A DNA stretch of 64,000 nucleotides from SZAS-103 sp036496805 (GTDB lineage Bacteria > Pseudomonadota > Gammaproteobacteria > Xanthomonadales > Xanthomonadaceae): the NCBI GenBank assembly GCA_036496805.1, contig DASXKN010000031.1:1-64000 (forward strand). The letters are read 5' to 3'. A model generated the notes under the pieces. The model worked only from the letters and a program-made list of their open reading frames with translations, was not told the origin of the DNA and did not search any database. Within the stretch, counting starts at the first letter, position 1. The number at the start of each line of letters is the position of its first letter. A program made the translations under genes and the position numbers. Shown one piece after another: positions 16,615 to 28,531 of the stretch.

Positions 16615-18519
16615 TCAGCGCACCGCTTCGCGCACCGCGTCCAGGAGCACATCGTCATCGACGAGTTGCACCGCCATCGCCACGTCGCCGTCCATCGCAC
16701 GGTCGCGCGCCATGAAGGGGATGCGCGAGCGCAGGGCACGCCAGGCGGCGTCGACCGCCCTGCCCGGCGTGAACGAAGGCGCCGCGGCGAGTTCCGTACG
16801 CAGGCCTTCCACTTCGTCGAGGAAGGCTTCGACCGCATCGGGATCGTCGAGCGACGGGCCCTGGATCTTGCGCGCCAGGCTCATGGTGTCGCTGTTCGCG
16901 GCCAGCGACTGCGCGGCGTGGATCATGTCGCAGCGCAGGTCGAGCGCCTGCGCTGCGGTGTACAACTCCAGGCCGAGCACCTTGCCGAGGTCGGCGCACA
17001 TGTCGAGCACGTGGCGAGCTTCGTTCGCACCCATCGAGACGTGGTCCTCGGCGTTCGCCGAGGTCGGGATCGAATACACCGAGGCCGGGTGCGCGCGGCT
17101 GGCGAGGTCGTTGACGATCGCCGCGGCGGTGTACTGCACGATCATGAAGCCGGATTCGGTCGCGTCCTCGTTGCCGATCAGGAAGCCGGGCAATCCATCG
17201 TTCGTGGCCGGATCGACCAGCTTGTTCAAACGCCGCTCGGAGATCGAGGCGAGCACCGGGATCGCCGCTTTCACGTAGCTCATCGCCAGCGCCAGCGGCA
17301 TGCCATGGAAGTGGCCGGCCGAGATCACCTGTTCCTCGACGAACTTCGCGCCGACCATGTCGGGGAAGACCAGCGGGTTGTCGGTGACCGCGTTGAGCTC
17401 GATCTCGAGCACGCGCGCGGCCTGCGCGACCGCGTCGCGCACCGCGCCATGCACCTGCGGCACGCAACGCAGCGAATAGCTGTCCTGCGGCTGGTGCTTC
17501 TTGCCGCCGCGGAACGGGCGGAAGCGCTGGTAGAACTTCTCGCGGCCGTGGCGCTGGTCGAGCGGCACCCAGTTCCATGCGATGTCGAAGCGCAGCGCCT
17601 GCTGCTCGGGCGTTCTCCAGCTCGACGGCTGCCAGGTCGCGAAGCGCGGCACGAGGTGATAGGGAATGTCGGCGAACGTCGAGCCCGCCAGGAGCTGGCG
17701 CAGGTGCGCGGCGACATGCACCTGACCGGGGTGCGGTCGCAGCGCGTGTACGGCCTCGTCGAAGGCGCCGGTGCGGCCCGCGAAGGCGTCGATCGTCATC
17801 GCCGCGGCGAGGTCGGCGGTATCCAGCAGGCGTTCGAGGCGATCGACGGCGAGCACGCCGCAGGCGAGCATCTGCGCGGTGCCGTTGTTGAGCGCGAGGC
17901 CTTCCTTGTGCGAGAGGCGCACGCGTTCGAGGCCGGCGCGTTCCAGGGCCGTGGCGCCCGGCAGGCGTTCGCCATTGTGGAATGCTTCGCCGCCACCCAG
18001 CAGCACGATCGCCAGGTGCGACAGCGGCGCGAGGTCGCCGCTCGCGCCGACCGATCCGAGCTTCGGGATCACCGGCACGATGCCGGCGTTGAGCATCGCC
18101 GCCAGCGACTGCAATGTTTCCACGCGGATACCGGAGTGCCCACGCATCAGGGTGTTGATGCGGATCGCCAGCATCGCGCGCACGACGTCAAGCGGCAGCG
18201 GCTCGCCGACGCAAACGGCATGGGTGATGACGAGGTTGCGCTGCAGTTCCTCGAGCAGGCTGACTTCGCTGCTGGCGGTGGACCCGCCCAGCTTCTCGCG
18301 CACTCGATGCGCGCCGAGCAGGCGGTCGGCGTTGCTGCCGAAGCCCGTCGTCACGCCGTAGATCGGCTCTTCCTTGCGCACCTGTTCGGAGAAGAATTCG
18401 GCTGCGTGGCGCACGGCCTGCAGCTGCGTCGCGTCGAGCTCGACCTGCGCGCCCCTGCTGATCGCGACGAGCTGGGCGCGCGTGAGCGACCGGCCATCCA
18501 GATGAACGACATCGCTCAT
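16615..18519 (-). CDS. hutH: MIO-type aromatic amino-acid ammonia-lyase, histidine ammonia-lyase-like
   Basis: A 634-residue member of the HAL/PAL/TAL family, which removes ammonia non-oxidatively from histidine, phenylalanine or tyrosine. The self-made MIO cofactor comes from A159-S160-G161 (SVGASGDLAPL). The selectivity pair is T99-H100 in VITHAV; I recall bacterial HAL having Ser-His here and tyrosine lyases His-Leu, which favours HAL. It is over 100 residues longer than usual HutH: about 50-60 residues are inserted (roughly 280-344) before QDSYSLRC, and the C-terminus is extended. No hutU, hutI or hutG genes are nearby. It overlaps the hisS stop by 4 bases (ATGA). Confidence 0.72.
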   Translation of the reverse strand: MSDVVHLDGRSLTRAQLVAISRGAQVELDATQLQAVRHAAEFFSEQVRKEEPIYGVTTGFGSNADRLLGAHRVREKLGGSTASSEVSLLEELQRNLVITHAVCVGEPLPLDVVRAMLAIRINTLMRGHSGIRVETLQSLAAMLNAGIVPVIPKLGSVGASGDLAPLSHLAIVLLGGGEAFHNGERLPGATALERAGLERVRLSHKEGLALNNGTAQMLACGVLAVDRLERLLDTADLAAAMTIDAFAGRTGAFDEAVHALRPHPGQVHVAAHLRQLLAGSTFADIPYHLVPRFATWQPSSWRTPEQQALRFDIAWNWVPLDQRHGREKFYQRFRPFRGGKKHQPQDSYSLRCVPQVHGAVRDAVAQAARVLEIELNAVTDNPLVFPDMVGAKFVEEQVISAGHFHGMPLALAMSYVKAAIPVLASISERRLNKLVDPATNDGLPGFLIGNEDATESGFMIVQYTAAAIVNDLASRAHPASVYSIPTSANAEDHVSMGANEARHVLDMCADLGKVLGLELYTAAQALDLRCDMIHAAQSLAANSDTMSLARKIQGPSLDDPDAVEAFLDEVEGLRTELAAAPSFTPGRAVDAAWRALRSRIPFMARDRAMDGDVAMAVQLVDDDVLLDAVREAVR

Positions 18520-19919
18520 GCTTCGCTCCCTTGCTTCGTCGCTGCCGCCTTCATCACCAGCGACTGCTCGATCTCCACGCGCAGTGCGCCCGCCAGCTCC
18601 GCGCGCGCGATCTCGAACTGCTCGCCGCGGCGCATGTCCTTGACCGTGACCGCTCCGCGCGCGGCCTCGTCTTCGCCGACCATCGCGACGAACCGGATGC
18701 CGGCGCGATCGGCGTACTGCATCTGCCGCGCCAGCTTGCGCGCTTCGAGCTGCACCTCGGTGTTGATGCCGCCGGCGCGCAGCTCGCGCGCGATCTGCAG
18801 GTTGTCGTGCAGGCGCGACTCGTCGAGCAGGCCGACGAGCACCTGCACCGAGCTCTCGGCCTTGTCGATCAGGCCCGCTTCCTGCAATTGCCAGAACAGC
18901 CGGGTGACGCCGATCGAGATGCCGACGCCGGGCAATTTCGACTTCGTGTAGTTGCTGGCGAGGTCCTCGTAGCGGCCGCCCGAGCAGATCGAGCCGATCT
19001 GCGGATGGTCGTCGAGCGTGGTCTCGAACACGGTGCCGGTGTAGTAGTCCAGGCCGCGCGCGATCGAGAGGTTGATCGCGTAGGCGGATTCGGGCACGCC
19101 GAGGCCGCGCACCATCTCGAGCACGTCGCGCAGTTCGGACACGCCGGTCTTGAAGGTCTCGGTACCGCTGCCGAGCGCGGCGAGCTTCGCGATCGCATCG
19201 TCGTGGCCGGTCGAGCGCACGCGCACGAACGCGAGCAACCGGTCGGCCACATCGAACGCCAGCCCAAAGGCCTCGCCCGTCAACGTCGCACGCACCGCAT
19301 CGGCGCCGCGCTTGTCGAGCTTGTCGACCTCGCGCAGCACCAGCGCCTGCCGCTCCGCATCCGCGACGCCGAGGCCTTCGAGGAAACCACGCATCAGCTT
19401 GCGGTTGTTGAGCTGGATGGTGAACGGCCCGATCGCCAGCTCGGTGAACACCGCGTGGATCACCGCCGGAAGCTCGGCGTCGAAACGGATCGACAGGCTG
19501 TCCTTGCCGATCACGTCGATGTCGGCCTGGTAGAACTCGCGGAAGCGGCCGCGCTGCGCGCGCTCGCCGCGATACACGCGCTGGATCTGGTAGCGCCGGA
19601 ACGGGAACGCGAGGTCGTGCTCGTGCTCGGCGACGAAGCGCGCCAGCGGCACCGTGAGGTCGAAACGCAGCGCCAGCTCGGGCGCGCCGTCGCCCGATTT
19701 CTCGAGCGCACCGGTGGACTGCACGAAATACACCTGGCGCTCGGTCTCGCCGCCGGTCTTGGTCAGCAGCATCTCGGACAGCTCGATCGCCGGCGTCTCC
19801 ACCGGCAGGAAACCGAAGCGTTCGTAGTTGCGGCGGATGGTGTCGAGCATGCGCTGGAACGCGATCTGCTCGCGCGGCAGCAATTCCATCACGCCGGGCA
19901 TGGTGCGGGGCTTGATCAA
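18516..19919 (-). CDS. hisS: Histidyl-tRNA synthetase
   Basis: A 467-residue class II aminoacyl-tRNA synthetase. Motif 2 is in RRYQIQRVYRGERAQRGRFREF. The histidine-specific loops appear as ARGLDYYTGTVFE and SICSGGRYEDLA, with the C-terminal anticodon-binding domain from about 375. It begins with TTG at 19919 (MIKPRTMPG); xanthomonad HisS proteins as I remember them start MIKPRT, and GGAG lies about 8 bases upstream. First gene of an apparent hisS-lyase-hydrolase operon, divergent from tRNA-Pro. Confidence 0.94.
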   Translation of the reverse strand: MIKPRTMPGVMELLPREQIAFQRMLDTIRRNYERFGFLPVETPAIELSEMLLTKTGGETERQVYFVQSTGALEKSGDGAPELALRFDLTVPLARFVAEHEHDLAFPFRRYQIQRVYRGERAQRGRFREFYQADIDVIGKDSLSIRFDAELPAVIHAVFTELAIGPFTIQLNNRKLMRGFLEGLGVADAERQALVLREVDKLDKRGADAVRATLTGEAFGLAFDVADRLLAFVRVRSTGHDDAIAKLAALGSGTETFKTGVSELRDVLEMVRGLGVPESAYAINLSIARGLDYYTGTVFETTLDDHPQIGSICSGGRYEDLASNYTKSKLPGVGISIGVTRLFWQLQEAGLIDKAESSVQVLVGLLDESRLHDNLQIARELRAGGINTEVQLEARKLARQMQYADRAGIRFVAMVGEDEAARGAVTVKDMRRGEQFEIARAELAGALRVEIEQSLVMKAAATKQGSEA

Positions 19920-20016
19920 GGCTGGCTCCGTGGTTTCCTGGGGTCCGTCCGCGAAACGCCGCGGCCGCGTCCGACAAGCGGGACAGGCCGTAATTCTAGC
20001 GGTTCCGGATGCATGC

Positions 20017-20045
20017 TTGCCCGCCCCCGCCCCGATCCTTACAAT
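20017..20045 (+). promoter_or_regulatory. Promoter of tRNA-Pro
   Basis: TTGCCC (20017-20022) and TACAAT (20040-20045) are separated by 17 bases, 12 bases upstream of the mature tRNA 5' end. Spacing and hexamers fit a sigma-70 promoter. Confidence 0.6.
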
Positions 20046-20057
20046 ACGCAGCTCAGT

Positions 20058-20134
<77 letters not shown>

Positions 20135-20160
20135 ACTGATTCAACGAGTGGATTCAACCA

Positions 20161-20185
20161 GGGCCGCCCGCAAGGGCGGCCCTTT
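20161..20185 (+). terminator. Terminator after tRNA-Pro
   Basis: A perfect 9-bp stem GGGCCGCCC (20161-20169) / GGGCGGCCC (20174-20182) with loop GCAA, then TTT. The stem is strong and the T-run short. Confidence 0.75.
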
Positions 20186-20308
20186 GCGTTTCGCGGCCAC
20201 GGGCCTGCCATCGCGCAGCCCTCCGGGGGCGGTCGCATGACTTTCGGCCTTGTCGCACATGCGCTCCAACGGCCATCATCGTCCCCAGTTCCCGGGAGAG
20301 GACCGACG

Positions 20309-22438
20309 ATGACCCTGCGCAACGCCATCCTGCTGGCGATTCCCCTGCTGTGCCCGGTCGCCGCGCATGCGGCCGATCCCGACCAGCCGACCCTGCTCGA
20401 CCGCATCGAGGTCACCTCGGACAAGATCCCGACGACGATCGCGCGCGGCACCGACACGGTCACCGTCGTCGACGGCAACACCCTGCGCGCGCAGGGCGCG
20501 ACCGACCTGGCCGGGGCGATGCGCCTGGTCGCCGGCGTGGAAGCGCCCGCAGGCGGCGACAACGGTCCGGCATCGAGCGTGCCGGCGCTGTGGGGGTTGC
20601 GCGAGTTCGACGCCTTCCTGCTGGTGGTCGATGGAGTGCCCAGCGGCGGCGCCTTCAACCCCGCGCTGCAGGCCGTCGACCTGGCCAATGTCGAGCGCAT
20701 CGAGGTCCTGCGCGGGGCGGCTCCGGTGAGCTTCGGCGCGACCAGCTTCGTCGGCGTGATCCAGGTCATCCACTACGCCGCCGGCCAGGGCCCGATGCGC
20801 GGCGAGGTGCACGTGGGCACGTTCGGCAGCGGCGGCGGCGCGCTCGCGGTACCGGTGAACGACGGCCACGACGGCGGCTTCGCGTCCTCGCTGCTGGTCG
20901 ATGCCGATCGCCACCGCGTCGAGGAAGACCGCACCGGCTTCGAGCGTGCGCACGCGCTGTACCGACTGCGCGGCGATGTCGGCGGCGGCACCCTCGGATT
21001 CGACCTCGATGCGAGCGTGGTCAACCAGGACCCGGGCAGCCCGCACCCGCTGGCCGGCACGGTCCTCGACCCGCGCATGCCGGTGGACGCGAACGTCAAC
21101 CCGAGCGATGCGAAGCTCGACGAGACGCGGCTACAGGCGGCATTCGACTACACCCACGACACCGGGCTGGGCGACTGGATCACGCGCTTCTCGCTCGCCC
21201 ACACTCGCGGCCTGAACACGCGCGGATTCCTGCGCCAGGACTTCGCCGACGACGGCATCACCCACAACGCCGACGGCTTCCGCCAGCAGCGCCATACCGA
21301 CGAGGCCTACTTCGACAGCCATGTCGTCACCACCTTCTCGCCGCGCAGCAGTCTCGCCTGGGGCATGGACTACCTGTACGGCTACGGGCGACAGAACAGC
21401 GACAACAACGAGTACGCGGTCTTCGCCGACGGCCATGGCGCACCGGTCTCGACCAGCCTGCACGACGACGAGTTCACCCTGCTGACCGACCGCCGCAATT
21501 TCGCCGGCCTGTACGCCGACTGGCGCTTCGACGTCACCAGCATCTGGCGGCTCAACGCCGGCGTGCGCTTCAACCACACCGAGGAAACCCGCTTCGGACA
21601 GGCCACCGACAACACCGTCGACCCGCCGGATACCGAGGCCTTCACCAGCACGCACAGCTCCGACCGCTGGGCCGGCGCGCTCGGCACCAGCGTGCAGGTG
21701 TGGAAGAGCGGCAAGGACGAGTTCGACCTCTATGCCAACTACCGCAACACCTTCAAGCCGGCCGCGATCGACTTCGGGCCGGATGTCGAGGGCGGCATCC
21801 TGAATCCGGAGACGGCGCACAGCGTCGAGTTCGGATTCAGGGGCACGGCCATCGACGGCCGCCTGGAATGGGATGCATCGACGTTCCGGATGCACTTCAG
21901 CAACCTCGTCGTGCCGGAGGAAGTGGACGGCGAGCCTGGCATCGCCAACGCCGGCAGCGAGCTTTTCCGCGGCGTCGAGTTCGAGTCGAGCCTGCAGATT
22001 GCCGGCGACCTGAAGCTGCAGGCGAGCGCCGCCTGGCACGACGCGCGCTTCCTGGACGACGTGCAACTGGACGAAGACGGCGGCATCGTCGACCTCAAGG
22101 GCAACCAGCTCGAACTTTCGCCGCACCACCTCGGCGGACTCGGCCTGACCTGGACGCCGGCGCAGGGCCTGAACGGCTACCTGATCGGCAACTACGTCGG
22201 CGCGCGCTTCCTCGACAAGCTCAACACCGCGCGCGTGGGCGGTTACGGCACGCTCGACGCCGGCATCGGCTATCGCCACGACGCATGGGAACTGCGCCTG
22301 GACGGCAGCAACCTCACCGACCGCCGCGACCCGGTGGCGGAAAGCGAGTTCGGCGATTCGTCGTTCTACCTGCTGCCGGGCCGGAGCGTGATGGCGAGCT
22401 TCAACTGGACGTTCGGCAAGGGGACGCAGTCTCCCTGA
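20309..22438 (+). CDS. TonB-dependent outer-membrane receptor
   Basis: A 709-residue receptor with a signal peptide (1-21, ending VAAHA), a TonB-box-like LLDRIEVTS, a plug domain (about 30-155; signature NVERIEVLRGAAPVSFG) and a C-terminal barrel ending in the aromatic-rich strand SVMASFNWTF. It imports some ligand energised by TonB-ExbBD. The ATG at 20309 has GGGAGAGGA upstream; the frame is open to 20237 without a better start. No Fur box or substrate-specific neighbour was recognised, so the ligand is unknown. It is a lone gene between tRNA-Pro and the convergent arg operon. Confidence 0.9.
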   Translation: MTLRNAILLAIPLLCPVAAHAADPDQPTLLDRIEVTSDKIPTTIARGTDTVTVVDGNTLRAQGATDLAGAMRLVAGVEAPAGGDNGPASSVPALWGLREFDAFLLVVDGVPSGGAFNPALQAVDLANVERIEVLRGAAPVSFGATSFVGVIQVIHYAAGQGPMRGEVHVGTFGSGGGALAVPVNDGHDGGFASSLLVDADRHRVEEDRTGFERAHALYRLRGDVGGGTLGFDLDASVVNQDPGSPHPLAGTVLDPRMPVDANVNPSDAKLDETRLQAAFDYTHDTGLGDWITRFSLAHTRGLNTRGFLRQDFADDGITHNADGFRQQRHTDEAYFDSHVVTTFSPRSSLAWGMDYLYGYGRQNSDNNEYAVFADGHGAPVSTSLHDDEFTLLTDRRNFAGLYADWRFDVTSIWRLNAGVRFNHTEETRFGQATDNTVDPPDTEAFTSTHSSDRWAGALGTSVQVWKSGKDEFDLYANYRNTFKPAAIDFGPDVEGGILNPETAHSVEFGFRGTAIDGRLEWDASTFRMHFSNLVVPEEVDGEPGIANAGSELFRGVEFESSLQIAGDLKLQASAAWHDARFLDDVQLDEDGGIVDLKGNQLELSPHHLGGLGLTWTPAQGLNGYLIGNYVGARFLDKLNTARVGGYGTLDAGIGYRHDAWELRLDGSNLTDRRDPVAESEFGDSSFYLLPGRSVMASFNWTFGKGTQSP

Positions 22439-22535
22439 GAACGCGGAAACGATTCACGCGGCGGCTCGTTCGCGATGGTGGAATCGTGGCGAGTCCCGGA
22501 CCTGGACGCGGCGCAGGCCAGTTCGGGCACCGGGC

Positions 22536-23869
22536 TTACCCGTCTTTCGCGCCGCCCCGCCCCGCCCCGTTCGTTGAACCGGATTCGCAGGATGCATCAA
22601 GGCGCGCGCGCAGGATGTCGAGCCGCAAGTCGGCCGCGCCGCCCGGCGATACCCGCGCGGCGAGACTCGCTTCCGGATCCACCCCGGCCGCCAGTGGCGA
22701 CTCGCTCGCGCAGGCGCGATAGGCCTCGCGGAACGGTACGCCGGCGCGTGCCAGCTCGATGGCGCGGTCGGTCGCGTACATGCCCGGCTCGATCGCCGCG
22801 CGCATGCGCGGCGCGTTCCAGCGCAGCGCGCCGAGCAGCTCCGGCAGCAATGCCAGTGCCGCCAGGCCGTGCGAGAAGCCGTGGAAGAGGCCGCCCTTGG
22901 AGTACTGCAGGTCGCGCTGGTAACCGCTCGGCAGCGACAGCAGCGATTCGATCTCCACGCGCGCGGCCGCGACCGTGGCGTAGCTCGCGCGAAGCAGTTC
23001 GACGACGTCGGGATTGCGCTTGTTCGGCATGATCGAACTGCCGGTCGTGTACGCATCCGGCAAGGCCACGAAGCCGAATTCGGAGGTGGTGAACAAGGAC
23101 AGGTCCCAGGCCAGCCGGCGCAGGTCGAGCAAAGCGGCGCCGAGCGCATCGAGCGCGGCGATCTCGAACTTGCCGCGCGAGAGCTGCGCGTACACCGGCG
23201 AAACCTGCATGCGCGCGAAGCCGAGCGCCCGGGTCGTGTGTTCGCGGTCGAGCGGCAGGTTCACGCCGTATCCGGCCGCGGTACCGAGCGGGTTGGCGTC
23301 GATCCAGTCGTGCGCCTGGCGCGCGCGCGCGGCATCGTCGATGAAGGCTTCCGCGAAGCCCGCGAACCACATCGCTGTCGAGGAGACCACCGCGCGCTGG
23401 AGGTGGGTGTAGCCCGGCAACGGCAGCGATTCGTTCGCCGCGCGATCGAGGCAGGCACGCGCCGAGCGCGCACACAGCGATTCGAGCTCGCGCAGGCGGT
23501 CCTTCAGCCACAGCCGCGTGGCGACGAGGATCTGGTCGTTGCGGCTGCGCCCGGTGTGCACCTTGCGGCCGACATCGCCGAGTCGCTCGGTCAGGCGCGA
23601 CTCGATGGCCGAATGCCCGTCTTCGTGGCGTGCGTCGAGCACGAACGAACCGGCGGCGAAATCGTCGGCGAGTGCGTCCAGTTCACGCACCATCGCCGTC
23701 GCTTCGTCGCCGGTCAACACGCCGATGCGCTGCAGGCCTTCGACATGCGCGACGCTCGCACGGATGTCGCAGGCGAAGAACTCGCGGTCGAGCACGACAT
23801 CGTCGCCGGCGAGGAAACGCATGACGCGCGGATCGACCGCCGTGCCGTCCTTCCGCCACAACAGGTCGC

Positions 23870-23873
<4 letters not shown>
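22536..23873 (-). CDS. argH: Argininosuccinate lyase
   Basis: A 445-residue fumarase/aspartase-family lyase splitting argininosuccinate to arginine and fumarate. The diagnostic signature GSSIMPNKRNPD holds the mobile catalytic serine. VHTGRSRNDQ and the catalytic histidine in LPGYTHLQRA are present. Last gene of the arginine operon; its start overlaps the argC stop as ATGA. Confidence 0.95.
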
Positions 23874-24841
<968 letters not shown>

Positions 24842-24848
24842 GGGCGCG

Positions 24849-25379
24849 TCACCGGTCACGCGCATGGCTCACGGACAGGGTCTTGCCTGCATGCGCTTCA
24901 TTCGTCCTGCATTGCTCGACCGTCATCTTCAGCGGCGTTTGCTGGATGATATGCAGACAGAAGAACGGCAACCCGACGACCAGGACGGACCATGCCAGCA
25001 TTCCGTACGCGCGCCAGCGAACAACTCGCCCCCGCTTGATCGGAGTGCGGACGACTACCAGCGCACCCGGCACGGGCCATTGGCCGTACTTGAGCATCTT
25101 CAGCGCCGCGGGCACGGCCCAGATCGCCGCTATCGCAAGCGGCAGCAGGGAGAGCGCCAGCAGCGTGCCGCGCAACCAGGGCAGCGAATCGCACTTGGGC
25201 AGGTGGTCGATATAGCGCCAGTAGGCCGGATAGGCCCACTTGTCGGCTATCCACGCGAAAGCGAATCCGGCGACGACAATCACTGCGAGCTTGATCCTCC
25301 CCGCACGCGTAGGTTCGATGAATTCCGCTTGCACGATCGCCGCGGTGGATGCCGTGGACTTCGATGCGTTCGGTGTCAT
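24849..25379 (-). CDS. Small membrane protein of unknown function in the arg operon
   Basis: I do not recognise this 176-residue protein. It has three predicted membrane helices (about residues 30-50, 68-92 and 126-147), a short polar N-terminus and a charged C-terminus. A Trp/Tyr-rich loop with cysteine lies between helices 1 and 2 (YIDHLPKCDSLPW). It starts by an ATGA overlap with the GNAT gene and ends 7 bases before argC, so it is translated as part of the arginine operon. No homologue function is claimed; amino-acid transport would need more helices. Confidence 0.7.
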   Translation of the reverse strand: MTPNASKSTASTAAIVQAEFIEPTRAGRIKLAVIVVAGFAFAWIADKWAYPAYWRYIDHLPKCDSLPWLRGTLLALSLLPLAIAAIWAVPAALKMLKYGQWPVPGALVVVRTPIKRGRVVRWRAYGMLAWSVLVVGLPFFCLHIIQQTPLKMTVEQCRTNEAHAGKTLSVSHARDR

Positions 25380-26015
25380 GGTTTCTGGTCCTTCAGGGAC
25401 GATTGTGGATTCCGGATGGTCGCATGGCGCTCGAGCAGGAACTGCAGGTGCCTGCGCACCGCCGGCCATTCGCTGGCGATGATCGAGAACACCACGGTGT
25501 CGCGCAGGCTGCCGTCGGCCATGATCAGGTGGCTGCGCAGCACGCCGTCCTGCTTCGCGCCAAGGCGCGCGATCGCCGCTCGCGAGCGCTGGTTGAACCA
25601 GTTGGTGCGGAACTCGACCGCGATGCAGTCCAGCGCCTCGAAGGCGTGGCCCAGCAGCAAGCGCTTGGCCTCGGTGTTCAGGCCGGTGCGCTGCACGCGC
25701 GCGGCGTACCAGGTGTAGCCGATCTCGACGCGGCGGTTGGTCGCGTCGACATGGCAGTAACGCGTGCTGCCGACCACGTCGCCCTTCGCATCGCGCACCA
25801 CGAAGGGCAGCGATTTGCCGGCATCGCGCTCTTCCAGCGCCGTGGCGACGTAGGCTTCCACCGTCTCCGGCGACGGTACCGAGGTGTACCAGAGCTTCCA
25901 CAGCTCGCCGTCCTTCGCCGCCTCGCGAAGCGCAGGCACATGCGCCATCTGCATGGGCTCGAGGCGTACGTGTCGGCCTTCGAGAGTCACAGGATTCAGC
26001 CAGGTCGTGCTCGCG

Positions 26016-26023
<8 letters not shown>
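25376..26023 (-). CDS. GNAT acetyltransferase (RimJ/RimL-like)
   Basis: A 215-residue GNAT-fold protein with the layout of RimJ/L N-acetyltransferases: RHVRLEPMQMAHV at the N-terminus, central strand RRVEIGYTWYAARVQRTGLN, and late helix EFRTNWFNQRSRAAIARLGA. It lies inside the arg operon, overlapping argB/A by 8 bases and the membrane-protein gene by 4. I recall a GNAT at this place in other xanthomonad arg clusters. Acetylation of a protein N-terminus or small amine is the family expectation; a part in arginine synthesis is possible but not shown. Confidence 0.85.
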
Positions 26024-27350
<1,327 letters not shown>

Positions 27351-27445
27351 GGACAGGCGCGGCTCAGAAGATGGATTCCGGAAGCAACCTCCGCTCGCCT
27401 GCGAGGACGGCGGATGTGTTTGCAACGTGCGTCGCGAGGTTCATT

Positions 27446-28531
27446 TCATGCCTCCAGCAGGCGTCGGTAGGTGGCGGCGGCGGTGTGCAGTTGTTCGAGC
27501 GCGACCCATTCGTCGGCGGCATGGGCCTGGGCGATGTCGCCGGGGCCGTAGACCAGTGCGGTCATGCCGGCCTGCGAGAACAGCGAGGCCTCGGTCCAGA
27601 AGTCGACGGCGTTGCCGATGGGCAGGCCGAGACGATCCGCGAGATCGCGGGCCTGAAGGCGGCGGGTTTCGGCCTGTGCGACGTCGCCAGCCGGCAGCGA
27701 AGGGCCACGGAAGACTTCCTCGTAGTGCGCGAGTACGGCCGGATCGGCGCATGCACGGTAGGTTGCATGCAACTCGTCGAAATCCTGCGAAGGCAGCGGG
27801 CGGAATCCGAAGCGCAGGTCGGCTGACGGCGCGATCATGTTCGCCTTGATGCCGCCTTCGATGCGGCCGATGTTGAAGCGCAGGCCGGTCAGGCCGCCAA
27901 ATCCGCGCTCTGCCTCGGATGCGACGAAATCCAGAGCCCGTCCGCCCCAGCGCACCGCCTGGTGGAGCGCGCTCGCCTCCATCGCGTTCGCGCCGGAAGC
28001 ATGGCCCGCGCTGCCGCGAAAACGCATCTGCACCGAACTGATCCCGCGATGCGCGAGCACCGCCTCGCAGCGCGTAGGCTCGGCGACGATGGCTTCGGCG
28101 AAGCCGTGTCCGCGCTCCAGGAAAGCGCGGATGCAGCGCGGATCGTTGGCTTCCTCGTCGCTGCTGAAGAGGAACGCAGCATCGCCATTCGTGGCCTGAG
28201 CGGCGGCGAGCAGGCACGCGGCCGCTCCCTTGATGTCGCAGGCGCCCAGCCCGACCGCGCGCGCGTCGTCCACGCGCAGCTCGAACGGATCGACGCTCCA
28301 TCCCGGCGAATCGGGCACGGTGTCCAGGTGCACGTTGAACACGCGCCGCGGATTCCCGCGCACGGCCAGCAGCGAGACCGCACCGGCGCCGTGGTCGGAG
28401 ACCTCTATGTCGAAGCCGTGCAACTGCTCGCCCAGATAGCCGAAGATGCCGCCGCCATCGATCCGGCGCGGCGGGTTGCGCGTGTCGAAGGCGACGAGGT
28501 GTTCGAGGTGCTGGAGGACGTCATCCAGCAT
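27446..28531 (-). CDS. argE: Acetylornithine/acetylcitrulline deacetylase
   Basis: A 361-residue M20-family zinc deacetylase. Metal ligands are in FNVHLDTVPD, LGACDIKGAAA and FLFSSDEEAND, with the catalytic glutamates in the last. Because the operon encodes acetylornithine carbamoyltransferase, the natural substrate should be N-acetylcitrulline, as shown for the Xanthomonas enzyme. The ATG at 28529-28531 starts inside the 3' end of argG (11-base overlap). Upstream in-frame codons are made of the repeat that entered argG and are not part of the enzyme. Confidence 0.92.
   Translation of the reverse strand: MLDDVLQHLEHLVAFDTRNPPRRIDGGGIFGYLGEQLHGFDIEVSDHGAGAVSLLAVRGNPRRVFNVHLDTVPDSPGWSVDPFELRVDDARAVGLGACDIKGAAACLLAAAQATNGDAAFLFSSDEEANDPRCIRAFLERGHGFAEAIVAEPTRCEAVLAHRGISSVQMRFRGSAGHASGANAMEASALHQAVRWGGRALDFVASEAERGFGGLTGLRFNIGRIEGGIKANMIAPSADLRFGFRPLPSQDFDELHATYRACADPAVLAHYEEVFRGPSLPAGDVAQAETRRLQARDLADRLGLPIGNAVDFWTEASLFSQAGMTALVYGPGDIAQAHAADEWVALEQLHTAAATYRRLLEA

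Noticed and set aside
16582..18951. A 789-codon plus-strand frame opposite the ammonia-lyase
   Set aside because: It is an antisense shadow with His/Arg-rich, low-structure translation. The lyase on the other strand has its MIO motif and operon overlap.
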